Positions 42,214-51,325 are shown, numbered from the stretch's first letter. The stretch: DNA of 64,000 nucleotides from Vulcanimicrobiota bacterium (GCA_017307785.1 JAFKGI010000011.1:1-64000); one strand, 5' to 3'. Numbers and translations are program-made. Notes: generated by a model from the letters alone, not told the origin.

Positions 42214-44345
42214 GAGCTCATCACCACCACCGCGCAGGGGGCCGCGCTTAAAACCCGCTCAGCCCGATGCCCCAAAAAGTCCTGACCGCCCACCGCCCGA
42301 ATGCCGGTGGCCATAAAGATCAGGTCAAAGTTCTCCGCAGCCAGCGCCAGGATGGCCGACGAGGGCGAGTGTTCTTCCAGCACCTGAGTGTCCACCTGAG
42401 CGCCCAGACGGCGGGCCAGGTCGGCGTGATGGTCGACGATCTGCTGGGCAAAGGTCAGGGACAGTTCGTGGGCGTGCGGTCCGTGACTTTCGCCATCGAG
42501 AGGCGGCACCACATGAACGATCGATACGATGGCCTGCAGGCTACGCGCGATCACGGCCGCCACCTCGGTGGCGCGCAGCGAATAATTGGTCCCCACCACC
42601 GGCAGCAAGATGCGCTGAAAGTGAACTTCTTCTCCAGCTTTGCGAGAGTCAGGTCGGGCCTGGACCACCATGGTTGGACAGGGGCTCCCCTTGAGCACCT
42701 CGTTGAGAACCGGGCTCAGAGCTCGATCCCGAGTGGCCCCCAGCACCAACAGGTCGTAGTTACCTTTTTCGGTTTCCCCCAGGATACTGGAAGCGACGTT
42801 GGGAGCCTGACAGTGCATCACCCTGGGAGCCGGCCCCTGACTACGCTGCAGCTGAGCGGCAATGGCCTCGGCGGCCTGAGCGGGCGGCGGGTCTCCGCCC
42901 GGAGAGGTGAACATGGCGGTAATGGCCACCGGATGGTGATGGCTGAGATGCCCCAGTAAATGAGCGGCAATTTCCACATTGTGTCCGCCACGCGAGGGCA
43001 GCAGCACCCTTCGCAACGAGTTGAGAAAGCTTTCCGCCCGACGCATTTCGCTGCTCAGACGAGCCTGTTCTTCGTCGCTGACGGGGACCTGTTGGAAGGT
43101 CCAGCGCAGCAGAGGCGGAGCGGCCAGACTGGTGATGATGGCCATGGCGATCATCACCGAATACATATCCTGATTGAGGATTCCCAGGCTCAGGCCGATG
43201 CGGGCCACGATCACGCCCATGGCGCCGCGGGGATTCATTCCCGAGCCGAGCGTCAGACACTGCCAGTGGCTCAGACCCACCACTTTGCCGCCCAGATAAC
43301 AGCCGATGTATTTGCCCAGCGTGGCCACCACCAATACGACTCCGGTCATGGCCAGCAAGGAAGGGCTGAGCAGAGCCGGCAAGTTCACTTTGAGGCCGGC
43401 GGTGGCGAAGAAGATCGGAGCGCAAAAACTGGAGGTGAAGAGCTCCAGCGTATGAGCGACCTGGCTTTGCAGGCGCGGCGACTGGCCGATCAGGATGCCG
43501 GCCAGAAACGCCCCCAACATGGACTCCAGACCCAGTCCGTGAGTGACGATGGAGAAAGCCAGCGCCAAGAACAAGGAGGCGCCGAGCTGAGAACCTTCCC
43601 CCGGGGCCCAATGGTCCACGGCTCCCAGGAAGCGGTTCACCCAACCACGGCCCAGAGTCAGTGCCAGGCCCATCACGCCCACCGAGGCCGCCAGCTTGAG
43701 ACCCACATCCTGGACGGTCACCACGCCCTTGGTAGCCAGACCACCGGCCACCGCCAGCAAAATCCAGCCGACGGCGTCATCGAGCATGGCCGCGGCCAGG
43801 TTGAGCTGACCCAGGTCGCGACGGATCACCTTCAGATCTTTTAAGGTCTTGGCGATCACGGGGATGGCCGAAATGCTCAGATTGACGGCCACGAAAAGGG
43901 CGAAGACCACCCGTTTGTCGGGACCGGTCATAAACTCGACCGGCGCCAGAGCACCCAAACCCAGGCCGAAGGCGAACGGTACCACCAGACCGCCGGCCGA
44001 AACCCAGGCGGCGGTGCGAATCCGCTGCACGATCAGGGTCAAGTCGATTTCCAGTCCGGTGACGATCAGCAGCAACAGGACGCAGAACAGAGAGAAAGCT
44101 GAAAGCAAATCGCTGAGCACTTGCTCGGCGGGAAAGACGGCCGCGTACCACTGCGGAGCCACCAGTCCGAACACCGAGGGGCCCAGTAGCAAGCCCGCCA
44201 ACAACTCACCGATGACGGCCGGCTGGTCCAGACGCCGGATGCACTCGCCGAACAGTCGAGCCACGCCCAACAGCAAAGCCAGCTGCGACAAAAAAAGCAG
44301 CGTGGCTTCATGACTGAGAGGAACCAGCCCGGCGGCGAAGGTCAT
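42210..44345 (-). CDS. CPA2-type cation/H+ antiporter fused to two universal stress protein domains
   Basis: 711 residues. Residues 15-400 form a Na+/H+ exchanger membrane domain (GELLAGLLLGPSVFGL; LGAFLAGILIGQSP; GMNPRGAMGVIVARIGL). Two USP domains follow, at about 440-580 (DLLVLGATRDRALS ... LKGSPCPTMVVQ) and 590-711 (RILLPVVGTNYSLRATE ... FLGHRAERVLSAAPC). The USP domains may bind ATP or cyclic nucleotides and regulate transport; this fusion is known in cyanobacteria and other lineages. It is translationally coupled to the downstream ATPase/MscS pair, and all three could form an osmotic or ion-stress unit. Confidence 0.9.
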   Translation of the reverse strand: MTFAAGLVPLSHEATLLFLSQLALLLGVARLFGECIRRLDQPAVIGELLAGLLLGPSVFGLVAPQWYAAVFPAEQVLSDLLSAFSLFCVLLLLIVTGLEIDLTLIVQRIRTAAWVSAGGLVVPFAFGLGLGALAPVEFMTGPDKRVVFALFVAVNLSISAIPVIAKTLKDLKVIRRDLGQLNLAAAMLDDAVGWILLAVAGGLATKGVVTVQDVGLKLAASVGVMGLALTLGRGWVNRFLGAVDHWAPGEGSQLGASLFLALAFSIVTHGLGLESMLGAFLAGILIGQSPRLQSQVAHTLELFTSSFCAPIFFATAGLKVNLPALLSPSLLAMTGVVLVVATLGKYIGCYLGGKVVGLSHWQCLTLGSGMNPRGAMGVIVARIGLSLGILNQDMYSVMIAMAIITSLAAPPLLRWTFQQVPVSDEEQARLSSEMRRAESFLNSLRRVLLPSRGGHNVEIAAHLLGHLSHHHPVAITAMFTSPGGDPPPAQAAEAIAAQLQRSQGPAPRVMHCQAPNVASSILGETEKGNYDLLVLGATRDRALSPVLNEVLKGSPCPTMVVQARPDSRKAGEEVHFQRILLPVVGTNYSLRATEVAAVIARSLQAIVSIVHVVPPLDGESHGPHAHELSLTFAQQIVDHHADLARRLGAQVDTQVLEEHSPSSAILALAAENFDLIFMATGIRAVGGQDFLGHRAERVLSAAPCAVVVMSS

Positions 44346-44401
44346 AGCTGCGCGTTCTCTGGCCTGCAGGTCTGGCCCTGCGCCTCGGGAAGGGCGCCAG
44401 C

Positions 44402-45115
44402 ATGAGTGGATCCGCCCAGCATTTACGCAAATTGCTCACCTTCTTCTTCCAAGCCCATCCCTGGCACGGCATTGCCGCCGAAGCCAGTCACGCCGGGCAC
44501 TACCACACCTACGTGGAACTGACGCCCTTCGACGGCGTAAAATACGAGGTCGACAAAGCCACCGGACACATCCGCTGCGACCGCCCGCAAAAATACAGCA
44601 ACCTGTGCCCGACCCTCTACGGCTTCATTCCCCGCACCTACTGCGGGACCGCCGTGGGACGCCACTGCGCCGAGCAAACCGGCCGCGAAAGCATCCGAGG
44701 AGACGGCGACCCGATCGACATCTGTGTGCTCACCGAAAAGCCGATCTCCAATGTGGGAATTCTGGTCAACGCCAAGCCGATCGGCGGCCTGCGCATGATC
44801 GATGACAACTCGGCCGACGACAAAATCATCGCCGTGCTCGAACAGGACATGGCCTATGGGCACCTCAACTCGATCCACGACCTGCCGGTCGCCATGGTCG
44901 ATCGCCTGCGCCAGTATTTCTTGACCTACAAGCTCTCTCCGGATGAAACGACGCCACCCGTGGAAATCACCCACGTCTACGATGCGGCCGAGGCGCTTCA
45001 GATCATTCGCTACAGCCAGCAAGACTACCACGAGGAATTCCACGCCGTGCAGGACGACGCCGTGCGCTTCTTGCACGAACTGGCCGAAACCGTCCGCCCT
45101 TCCAATCTGAGATAG
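44402..45115 (+). CDS. ppa: Inorganic pyrophosphatase (family I)
   Basis: 237 residues. It hydrolyses pyrophosphate to phosphate, driving biosynthesis. Active-site motifs are intact: KYEVDKATGHIRCDRP, YGFIPRTYCG, GDGDPIDICVLT (the DxDPxD metal site) and MIDDNSADDKIIAV. It is longer than the usual 175-residue bacterial enzyme, with N-terminal and C-terminal extensions (HYHTYVELTPFDG; IRYSQQDYHEEF), as seen in some bacterial subgroups. ATG 44402; a hotdog-fold gene follows 12 bp after the stop. Confidence 0.9.
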   Translation: MSGSAQHLRKLLTFFFQAHPWHGIAAEASHAGHYHTYVELTPFDGVKYEVDKATGHIRCDRPQKYSNLCPTLYGFIPRTYCGTAVGRHCAEQTGRESIRGDGDPIDICVLTEKPISNVGILVNAKPIGGLRMIDDNSADDKIIAVLEQDMAYGHLNSIHDLPVAMVDRLRQYFLTYKLSPDETTPPVEITHVYDAAEALQIIRYSQQDYHEEFHAVQDDAVRFLHELAETVRPSNLR

Positions 45116-45127
45116 GATCGCACCGCC

Positions 45128-45589
45128 ATGAAACTGCTGACCAAGTGGAAGATTCTTTCCAAGTTGCCGGGCGGGCGCTGGATGTTCGCCCGGCTGCTGG
45201 GCTTTTTCGTGCCCTACACCGGAACCATCGGAGCCAAAGTGGTCAGTCTCCGACCTGGCCACGCCAAAGCCACTCTCCAGGACCGGCGCGCCGTGCGCAA
45301 CCATCTGGGCAGCGTGCACGCGCTGGCTCTGGGCAACCTGGGCGAAATGACTCTGGGCCTGGCTATGACGGCCCTACAACCCAAGAACGGTCGATTCATC
45401 CCGGTGCGCCTGGAACTGGACTACGTCAAGAAGGCCCGCGGACTGCTCACCTGTGAAGTCAACCTGCCCTATGTCGACTGGCCGGACCAGGGGGACTGGC
45501 AGGGGGAAGCCTTGATTCAGGATGAGTCCGGCGACCTGGTATGCAAAGTGATTGCCCATTTCAAAGTCGGCAGAAAAAGCTCCCTGTAA
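45128..45589 (+). CDS. DUF4442 / hotdog-fold thioesterase-like protein
   Basis: 153 residues. A hotdog-type helix (HLGSVHALALGNLGEMTLGLAM) is flanked by strands (ATLQDRRAVRN; FIPVRLELDYVKKARG), the layout of the DUF4442 / YbgC-like superfamily, whose members are thioesterases or dehydratases acting on acyl thioesters. The usual catalytic Asp/Glu is probably in GNLGEM. The substrate is unknown. It follows ppa by 12 bp and precedes an ECF sigma gene by 8 bp, so the three may share a transcript. Confidence 0.75.
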   Translation: MKLLTKWKILSKLPGGRWMFARLLGFFVPYTGTIGAKVVSLRPGHAKATLQDRRAVRNHLGSVHALALGNLGEMTLGLAMTALQPKNGRFIPVRLELDYVKKARGLLTCEVNLPYVDWPDQGDWQGEALIQDESGDLVCKVIAHFKVGRKSSL

Positions 45590-45597
45590 AGGAACTT

Positions 45598-46122
45598 TTG
45601 ACGAACGTGGTGAGTCCCAAGGATAGCGAGAACCTTCCTACTTTTGATGAGATCTATCAGGAGCAGGCCGGTTACGTGTACAACCTGGCGTTGCGGATGA
45701 CGGGAAACCCCGCCGACGCGGATGATGTTTACCAGGAAGTCTTTATCCGCGTTCACAGATTTCTCGGAACCTATCGGGGCGATGGCCTGAAAACCTGGCT
45801 GCGACGCATTACCAGCAATGTCTTCTGCACACAGATCAAGAAAAAGCAGCGAGAGACGCCGGAAGAAGAAGTCGGAACCGAGCTCCCTACCATCGAGGGA
45901 GAGCCGGGCGCCCTGTTGGAAGACCGGGAACTGGGGGAAAAGTTGACCGTGGCACTCGATTCCTTAGGAACCGTGATGCGGGCAGCCATGATTTTGAGAG
46001 GAGTGGAAGGCTTGAGCTATCAAGAGATTGCCGATCTGCTGGAGATCCCCGTCGGCACGGTGCGTTCCCGTCTGTCGCGAGCGCGTCTTCAGCTGCTCTC
46101 CCAATTGGAGGGGCCCAGGTGA
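45598..46122 (+). CDS. ECF-type RNA polymerase sigma factor
   Basis: 174 residues from TTG 45598, which has AAAGGA a few bases upstream. GTG at 45607 or 45610 are alternatives. Region 2 is NLALRMTGNPADADDVYQEV with RFLGTYRGDGLKTWLRRI, and region 4 is the helix-turn-helix LSYQEIADLLEIPVGTVRSR. There is no sigma1.1 or sigma3. It directs RNA polymerase to stress or envelope promoters. Its stop overlaps the GTG of the anti-sigma gene (GTGA), the usual pairing. Confidence 0.93.
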   Translation: MTNVVSPKDSENLPTFDEIYQEQAGYVYNLALRMTGNPADADDVYQEVFIRVHRFLGTYRGDGLKTWLRRITSNVFCTQIKKKQRETPEEEVGTELPTIEGEPGALLEDRELGEKLTVALDSLGTVMRAAMILRGVEGLSYQEIADLLEIPVGTVRSRLSRARLQLLSQLEGPR

Positions 46123-46859
46123 GCTGTTCTCCCTTTCACGAACTGCTGACGGGCGCGCTGGACGGCGAACTGGACGCGGAAGAAACGGCCCGGCTCGAAC
46201 TTCATCTGGCCGAATGCTCTGCCTGCCGAGCCTTGAAAACCAGGCTGGAGCGGCTGGATGCCGGCTTTTCCCATCTGCCGCAGGCAGCCCCGCCTCCCCT
46301 CCGCCCCCGCGCCGTTGTCACGCCGCTGCCGGAAAAAACCGGTTCCGCCCCTGCCGCCACGGCCATCTGGTCGGTTTTGCTGGCGGCCGCCGCCTGCGCG
46401 GCCATGACCTTCTGGAATCCTCAAGCGGTGGGCGGCTCGGAGCTCTACCTCAGCTCCAACCAGCTCGCCCATCAGTCTCCTCCCGCTGGGGAAAGCCCGG
46501 CCTTGAACGAGTTCCGCTCCGCCCCCCTGCACGGCAAGCTGATGGCGCAAGCCGAACTGCACTTTGAGATTCACCTGGACAGCGATAGCCATCCCTGCAA
46601 GGACTTGCAGCTCCAAGTCGACTACGACTTCGATGGCGACGGCCGGGTGGACCGTAGCGAAACCTATGCATCCTTTGACACCGATGGCAAGGACGGCTGG
46701 GAAGTCTACACCCAAGGGCGTGGAGCCTTATCCCATCAAGGAGCGATGCGAGATTTCACAGGCGGCACGGTCTCCTGTCACTTGAAAAACGCTTCGGGCG
46801 AAGTGCAGTATCTGCAGGGGAATTCGAAGCTAATTCTTCCCCACCGCCTCGGGGTCTGA
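46119..46859 (+). CDS. Zinc-finger anti-sigma factor with Ca2+-binding-like extracytoplasmic domain
   Basis: 246 residues. The ZAS motif is HLAECSAC (His29-x3-Cys33-x2-Cys36), which holds ECF sigma factors at the membrane. A proline-rich linker is followed by one membrane helix (about 81-98) and an extracytoplasmic domain. That domain contains DYDFDGDGRVDRSETY (168-183), which fits a DxDxDG calcium-binding loop, and a second DTDGKDGW at 187-194. Its GTG start overlaps the sigma stop. The likely job is to release sigma in response to an envelope signal, perhaps calcium. Its 3-prime end overlaps the convergent methyltransferase by 30 bp. Confidence 0.8.
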   Translation: MSCSPFHELLTGALDGELDAEETARLELHLAECSACRALKTRLERLDAGFSHLPQAAPPPLRPRAVVTPLPEKTGSAPAATAIWSVLLAAAACAAMTFWNPQAVGGSELYLSSNQLAHQSPPAGESPALNEFRSAPLHGKLMAQAELHFEIHLDSDSHPCKDLQLQVDYDFDGDGRVDRSETYASFDTDGKDGWEVYTQGRGALSHQGAMRDFTGGTVSCHLKNASGEVQYLQGNSKLILPHRLGV

Positions 46860-47480
46860 GATCAAGCGGGCTTTCTCCGCCCGCTTACGGCTCAACTCGA
46901 TCCCCACCGCTTCCAAACCCAGCCCATTGGCGACCGCCAGCAGCAGCCCCTCACCGCAAAACGGAGCCACCAACCGTCGGGTGGGCGTCTCTTTCAGCAG
47001 ATAGCGGCAGATCATGCGGCAGACATCCACACCCAGGCCACGCGCCCAGCTGCTGCGACCTCGCTGGGGCATCACATCGGCCGTGGCCCGGCTCAGCGGC
47101 GGCCGCAGGTTTGGTGCGAAACAGAGCAGATGACTGTAGCCTGGGCGCCCAAAGGTCAGCGCGCCGGGCTCGACTCGGGCCACCACCTTGTGCCAGAGCA
47201 ATCCCACCCCTAAACGTCGTGCCGCCAGCTGGCATAAAAAAGCCTTGTCCACCCACAGCCCTTCGTGCTTCACGTCGCTCTGAAAGAAAATAACGACGCC
47301 ATCGGGGGGACAGGAACGCAGCACGCGCTCGGCCGCCTGGGTGAACCAGTCTTGCCACTCCTCCAGCGTGAGATGGGAAAACTCCGAGTAGTCGGGTAGC
47401 GAGGTGACCAGGGAACTGCCCTCGAGGACTCCGCGCGCCTCCAACCAGCCCAGCGCGTCCTCACAGTAGACCTCTCTCAC
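46830..47480 (-). CDS. Circularly permuted (beta-class-like) SAM-dependent methyltransferase
   Basis: 216 residues starting with GTG at 47480. A catalytic-type motif SLPDYSEF near the N-terminus (about 28) precedes the SAM motif APFCGEGLLLAVANGLG (about 170-186), the reverse of the usual order. In DNA amino-methyltransferases this permutation has DPPY first and FxGxG last. Here the motif reads LPDY. WVDKAFLCQLAARRLG and FGRPGYSHLLCFAP are further conserved-looking segments. The enzyme could act on DNA, RNA or protein; no restriction gene is nearby. It overlaps the O-methyltransferase stop by 4 bp. Confidence 0.6.
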   Translation of the reverse strand: MREVYCEDALGWLEARGVLEGSSLVTSLPDYSEFSHLTLEEWQDWFTQAAERVLRSCPPDGVVIFFQSDVKHEGLWVDKAFLCQLAARRLGVGLLWHKVVARVEPGALTFGRPGYSHLLCFAPNLRPPLSRATADVMPQRGRSSWARGLGVDVCRMICRYLLKETPTRRLVAPFCGEGLLLAVANGLGLEAVGIELSRKRAEKARLISDPEAVGKN

Positions 47481-48472
47481 CGTTGGGCTTCGAGAAGCTG
47501 GTAAGGCCCTTCCAGGGCTAAAATGCGGCGGATCTGGAGGCCAGCACCCTGGAGCAGTTTTTCATACTGGGCGGCGGTGCGCTCCCGTCCTCCGGTCATC
47601 ACCATCATGTTCAGGTCCATCATGGCGGCCGGAGAGATCTGGGGCGGCTCGGCCAGCAGCATTTCGGCGATCAGCAAGGTGCTGCCCGGCTTCATAGCCG
47701 TGCTCACGTGACCCAGAATCTGAGCGCACTGCTCGTCGGTCCAGTCGTGCAAAATATGCTTGAGCAAATAAAGGTCGGCGCCAGCGGGGATGGACTCAAA
47801 GAAGCTACCCGCAACTTTTTCGACCCGTTCGCTCACTCCCAGGGCGCTCAACTCCTGGTCGGCGCCGGCCAGGACGGTCTCCAAATCAAAAAGCAGACCG
47901 CGTGACCCGGATGCGCCCTGCAGCAGGGCTCCCAGAAATTGACCGTGGCCACCGCCAATGTCGGCGATCAGAGCGAATCGGCTGATGTCGTAAGCCGCTT
48001 TCAGCTGCTGCACGAAGGCCCGCGTCATGCTGGCCATCGAACGATTGAAGCGCTCCGCTTCCTCGGGCTGGGAGGCGAAATAATCGAAGACGTTGCTGAC
48101 ACCCAGGGCTTTCTGATAAGCCGGCTGCCCGGTCGTAACGGTGTGCTCCAACTGATACCAGCTGTGCCAATGGCCGGGGTCGGTCATCATGACCATGGCG
48201 TCGCGTAGCGATCGCGGGTGCGAAGAGACCAGCAACTGACCCATCTCGGTCAGCCCGAACACTCCCGCTTCCACCTCGTGCAGCGCTCCCAGAGCCACGC
48301 AGCCGCGCAGCAAGCGCTCCACCGACTCCGGATGATAGCCGGCACTCAGGCTGACGGAGGATACGGGTCCTTGCTCCAGACCTTCAAAAAAACCCAGGCG
48401 CACCGCCACCGAAATGGTCATAGCGGCCCAGTGACCCGAGCCCATTTGCATGAGGACCTGCTCAGGACTCAC
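47477..48472 (-). CDS. O-methyltransferase-like (CrtF/ASMT family) protein
   Basis: 331 residues. N-terminal winged-helix dimerisation domain (about 1-110) and C-terminal Rossmann domain with SAM motif IADIGGGHGQF (about 165-175). The hallmark KHILHDWTDEQC holds the catalytic His. These features define the family of small-molecule O-methyltransferases that includes carotenoid, polyketide and plant phenolic enzymes. The GTG at 48472 has GGAGG upstream. The substrate cannot be inferred, since no biosynthetic cluster surrounds it. Confidence 0.85.
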   Translation of the reverse strand: MSPEQVLMQMGSGHWAAMTISVAVRLGFFEGLEQGPVSSVSLSAGYHPESVERLLRGCVALGALHEVEAGVFGLTEMGQLLVSSHPRSLRDAMVMMTDPGHWHSWYQLEHTVTTGQPAYQKALGVSNVFDYFASQPEEAERFNRSMASMTRAFVQQLKAAYDISRFALIADIGGGHGQFLGALLQGASGSRGLLFDLETVLAGADQELSALGVSERVEKVAGSFFESIPAGADLYLLKHILHDWTDEQCAQILGHVSTAMKPGSTLLIAEMLLAEPPQISPAAMMDLNMMVMTGGRERTAAQYEKLLQGAGLQIRRILALEGPYQLLEAQR

Positions 48473-48484
48473 CCCAACCTCCAG

Positions 48485-48904
48485 CTATTTCTTTTTGGGC
48501 GGCTTCTTGCCGGGCTTGCCTGAGGCAGCCGCCAGCTTCTGCTTGTAGGCAGCTTCTTTCGGGTAATTTTTCACCAACCAGGCGAACTGGGCGCGCGCCT
48601 GGTCCTTTTTGCCGGTCTTGAGATATTGCTCGCCCAAGAAAACGCGCCAGTGGCGGGTTGCCTCCTCGGAGGTCTGCAGTTGCTGGGCGGCCTGCCCGAT
48701 CGCATCTTCCGGATTTTTCTCGACCATCGCTTCGATGGCGGCTTTCGGGTCTTCGGACCCGGAGGGACGGGTGAACAAGCTGGCCAGCAAACCCAATCCT
48801 AAGATGACGTTGGCGGCAACGGAGATCTTAAACCAGGGAATCTCGCGCTGGGGAACGAGCGGGACCGGAATGGTGCCGCTTCTGGGGCTTCTGTGTTCAC
48901 TCAC
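48485..48904 (-). CDS. Small hypothetical membrane-anchored protein
   Basis: 139 residues, not recognised. A short N-terminal tail precedes one membrane helix (ISVAANVILGLGLLASLF, about 27-44). Then comes a helical TPR-like region (KNPEDAIGQAAQQLQ; WRVFLGEQYLKTGKKDQARA) and a Lys/Pro-rich tail (GKPGKKPPKKK). GTG start at 48904. It lies 12 bp upstream of the O-methyltransferase gene. The basic tail may bind an acidic partner or nucleic acid. Confidence 0.55.
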   Translation of the reverse strand: MSEHRSPRSGTIPVPLVPQREIPWFKISVAANVILGLGLLASLFTRPSGSEDPKAAIEAMVEKNPEDAIGQAAQQLQTSEEATRHWRVFLGEQYLKTGKKDQARAQFAWLVKNYPKEAAYKQKLAAASGKPGKKPPKKK

Positions 48905-48975
48905 GGGGCGGGCTGTTCGGTTCCAATTAACCTCTCCCTTTTTCTTAGTTTCTCTATTGCTATACCCAGGCGGGT

Positions 48976-49761
48976 CTAAAAATCGCGCCCAAACCCGGCT
49001 GCGTTGCGATGGCCGCCCCCGCCAAAAACGCGCGCCACTTCGGCTACGTCAAACTCCCCAATCGAGCGGAGAGACCAGGCTTGCTTGCCGTGCTGGTTCA
49101 CATAGTAGACCGCCGCAAAGGGGGCCTCGGGGTGCAGTCGGCACAACTCGTCGCCCACCTCGCTCTGGAAAAGACAAGAATTGACGGTCGGAACGTTGTG
49201 TCCCCCGACTTCCTGAAAGCGGGCTCGACTGACGGCCCGACTGATCTGCTGATTCTGAAAGTTGAGAATGGCCCGTCCCTCGGCCCGCAAATCGGCCACC
49301 GAAAGCTCGGACCAGCCAGAGAAATCCTGCGGGTAACATTGGAGGGCGAGCGAAACCTCTCGGCTTTCGGGCAGCGCCCAACGCCACAGATCTCGATCCT
49401 CGATGTAGGCCAATAAATCCGGCAAAGGCTCCCCCGGCCGCCAGTATTCCCAGGCCAGCCGCGCGCCCGACTTCTCCATATCAAACTGAGCCCAGCTCAG
49501 GTCGCGCAAATCATCGCGAGCGCTCTTGTGATGGTCGAGAACGAGAAATTCCTGAACGCGGGCCTGAAGATCCAGCAAAGTCTGGCGATCATAGCTGAAA
49601 TCCACGATGGCCACTCGCGCCTCGTCCGGCAATTCCGGCGGAGGATCACCATGGCGAACCGGCAGATACTGGGCGCTGTCGCCCAGCACCGTCCAGGCGG
49701 CGTAGGCAGCTCCAAAGCCGTCCGCACAATTGGCGTGATAGAGAATATGGCTAAAGGTCAT
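48976..49761 (-). CDS. DHH/DHHA1-family phosphoesterase
   Basis: 261 residues. DHH motifs: HANCADGFGAAYAAW (about 9-23), VDFSY, LDHHKSA (about 74-80) and a C-terminal GGGGHRNAAGFG of the DHHA1 type. The family includes nanoRNases, RecJ-like exonucleases and cyclic di-nucleotide phosphodiesterases. Lacking other domains, this one resembles NrnA/oligoribonuclease-like members, but it is short (NrnA about 320). The first DHH motif aspartate is present. The start overlaps the upstream TPR gene stop (ATGA). Confidence 0.82.
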   Translation of the reverse strand: MTFSHILYHANCADGFGAAYAAWTVLGDSAQYLPVRHGDPPPELPDEARVAIVDFSYDRQTLLDLQARVQEFLVLDHHKSARDDLRDLSWAQFDMEKSGARLAWEYWRPGEPLPDLLAYIEDRDLWRWALPESREVSLALQCYPQDFSGWSELSVADLRAEGRAILNFQNQQISRAVSRARFQEVGGHNVPTVNSCLFQSEVGDELCRLHPEAPFAAVYYVNQHGKQAWSLRSIGEFDVAEVARVFGGGGHRNAAGFGRDF

Positions 49762-51248
49762 TCGTCTTCATCCTCATCGTCCTCGACCCAGACATACTCT
49801 TCCCCGGTCTCTTCGTCGATTTCGACCCAAATTTCGTCTTCATCTTCGTCCTCGTCATAAGCCGGTGACTCGCCCAGAATCGAGCCTCCCACCGGCAGCT
49901 CGAACTTCTGCTTGGGAGCATCCTCTTGCGCGTCTTCGACCGCCTCTTCCTCGGCGGGCTCTTCCGTTTCCTCGATCTGCTCCTCTTCTTCGCCGGCTTC
50001 TTCCTCCGGCTCCTCGACCGGCTCCAACTGTTCGGGCGGTAGCAGTTCCAGGAGTTTTTCACGCAGGGTCTGTTCGGCCGCGTTATAGCATCCGTAGGCC
50101 CCCATCTCGGTGATGGCCGCCGTCAACAGGTCGGCGGGAATGTCGGGCAGTTTTTCCAAGGCTTCCTCGGGCTCAGCCAGGCCGGCATGGCTCAAGACCA
50201 CATAGACGGTCATCTGGGGAGGCAGCTGCTGGCCCCGCTCCACCCAGGCCAGGCACACGTCCAGTGCCTCCCGGTAGCGCCTGGCCCGATAGAAAGCCGA
50301 GGTAAGCTCGACCGCCACGGCCGCGTCCGTGCCGTCCAGCTCCAGCATGGCCTGCAGGTCGGCCAGAGCCTCATCGGTCGACTGACTACCGAAAGACAGA
50401 TCGGCTCGCAGGCGCAGGGCCCCGCGATGAGTCGGATACAGGTCCAACAGGTGCTCGATCATTTCCAGAGCTTCCTGATTGAGCTGGCGGCGTACAAAGA
50501 TGGCGGCTTCCAGGAAGAGGAAGTCGGCGTCGTCGCCAAACCGCTCGCGGCCCGTTTCCAGCAGCAAATCGGCCTTCTCGGTGTCGCCGTTATGGTCGAG
50601 CAGGGTGGCTTTCCAGCCCAGCACCCAGGGCAACTCGTCGTTGGACTCTTGAAGCGCGTCCCAGGCCCGGTCGGGCTCTTCACGCGCCAAGGCGCCCTCG
50701 ACGGCTTTTTGCACCAGCTCCATGTCCTGGGGACAGAAAGACGCCCCGATACTGGCCACTTCGAAAGCGTAATCCGACTTACCGGCCTGCTCCAGCAGAT
50801 CGATGGCGGCCAGGGCGTAGTCCGGTTGGTCGGGCACTAGAGCGAAGGCTTTGCAGGCGTGGGCCTCCGCTTCTTTGGGACGGCCGGCGTCCACCAAGAC
50901 CTTGCCCAAACTATGGTGTGCGTAGGCGTGGTTGGGGTTGGCCTTGACCACCTGACGCAGGCTCTCCTCCGCCAGTTCGGGCTTACCCGTGGCGGTAGCG
51001 GCCATGGCTTTGGCCACCAGCAACGCCGGTTCATCTGGAGTCAGCGAAAGTTGGTCCTCCACCATGGAGAGCGACTCGTCGGCGCGCCCCTCCTGGAGAC
51101 TCAATAAAGCGGCCAGAGCGGCCACGTAAACTCGGTTGGTTCCCCCGAGTTCGGCGGCCTGCCGAAGCATCAGCTCGGCGGCGGCGAAATTCCCCTCCGA
51201 GACCAGGCGCTCGGCTTGCGTATAAAAGAACTCAGGGTCTTGCGACAC
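49758..51248 (-). CDS. TPR-repeat protein with very acidic C-terminus
   Basis: 496 residues. The first 390 consist of tetratricopeptide-like repeats (for example AELMLRQAAELGGTNRVYVA, NPNHAYAHHSLGKVLVDAGR and AEAHACKAFALVPDQPDY). The last 110 are dominated by Glu and Asp. GTG start at 51248. TPR proteins act as scaffolds; the acidic tail could bind a basic partner or metal. It is coupled to the DHH gene downstream (ATGA). No signal peptide is visible, so it is cytosolic. Confidence 0.8.
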   Translation of the reverse strand: MSQDPEFFYTQAERLVSEGNFAAAELMLRQAAELGGTNRVYVAALAALLSLQEGRADESLSMVEDQLSLTPDEPALLVAKAMAATATGKPELAEESLRQVVKANPNHAYAHHSLGKVLVDAGRPKEAEAHACKAFALVPDQPDYALAAIDLLEQAGKSDYAFEVASIGASFCPQDMELVQKAVEGALAREEPDRAWDALQESNDELPWVLGWKATLLDHNGDTEKADLLLETGRERFGDDADFLFLEAAIFVRRQLNQEALEMIEHLLDLYPTHRGALRLRADLSFGSQSTDEALADLQAMLELDGTDAAVAVELTSAFYRARRYREALDVCLAWVERGQQLPPQMTVYVVLSHAGLAEPEEALEKLPDIPADLLTAAITEMGAYGCYNAAEQTLREKLLELLPPEQLEPVEEPEEEAGEEEEQIEETEEPAEEEAVEDAQEDAPKQKFELPVGGSILGESPAYDEDEDEDEIWVEIDEETGEEYVWVEDDEDEDE

Positions 51249-51325
51249 ACCGCCTGGCTTCTCCAGCTACCCAAATCCCCCCTCTGCCGCAAGGCTTCAG
51301 GTTCTGTCCGTGGAACCGGCCCCCC

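Noticed and set aside
49758..50062. Low-complexity acidic region as a repeat element
   Set aside because: The Glu/Asp codon runs are the C-terminal tail of the TPR protein rather than a separate repeat.
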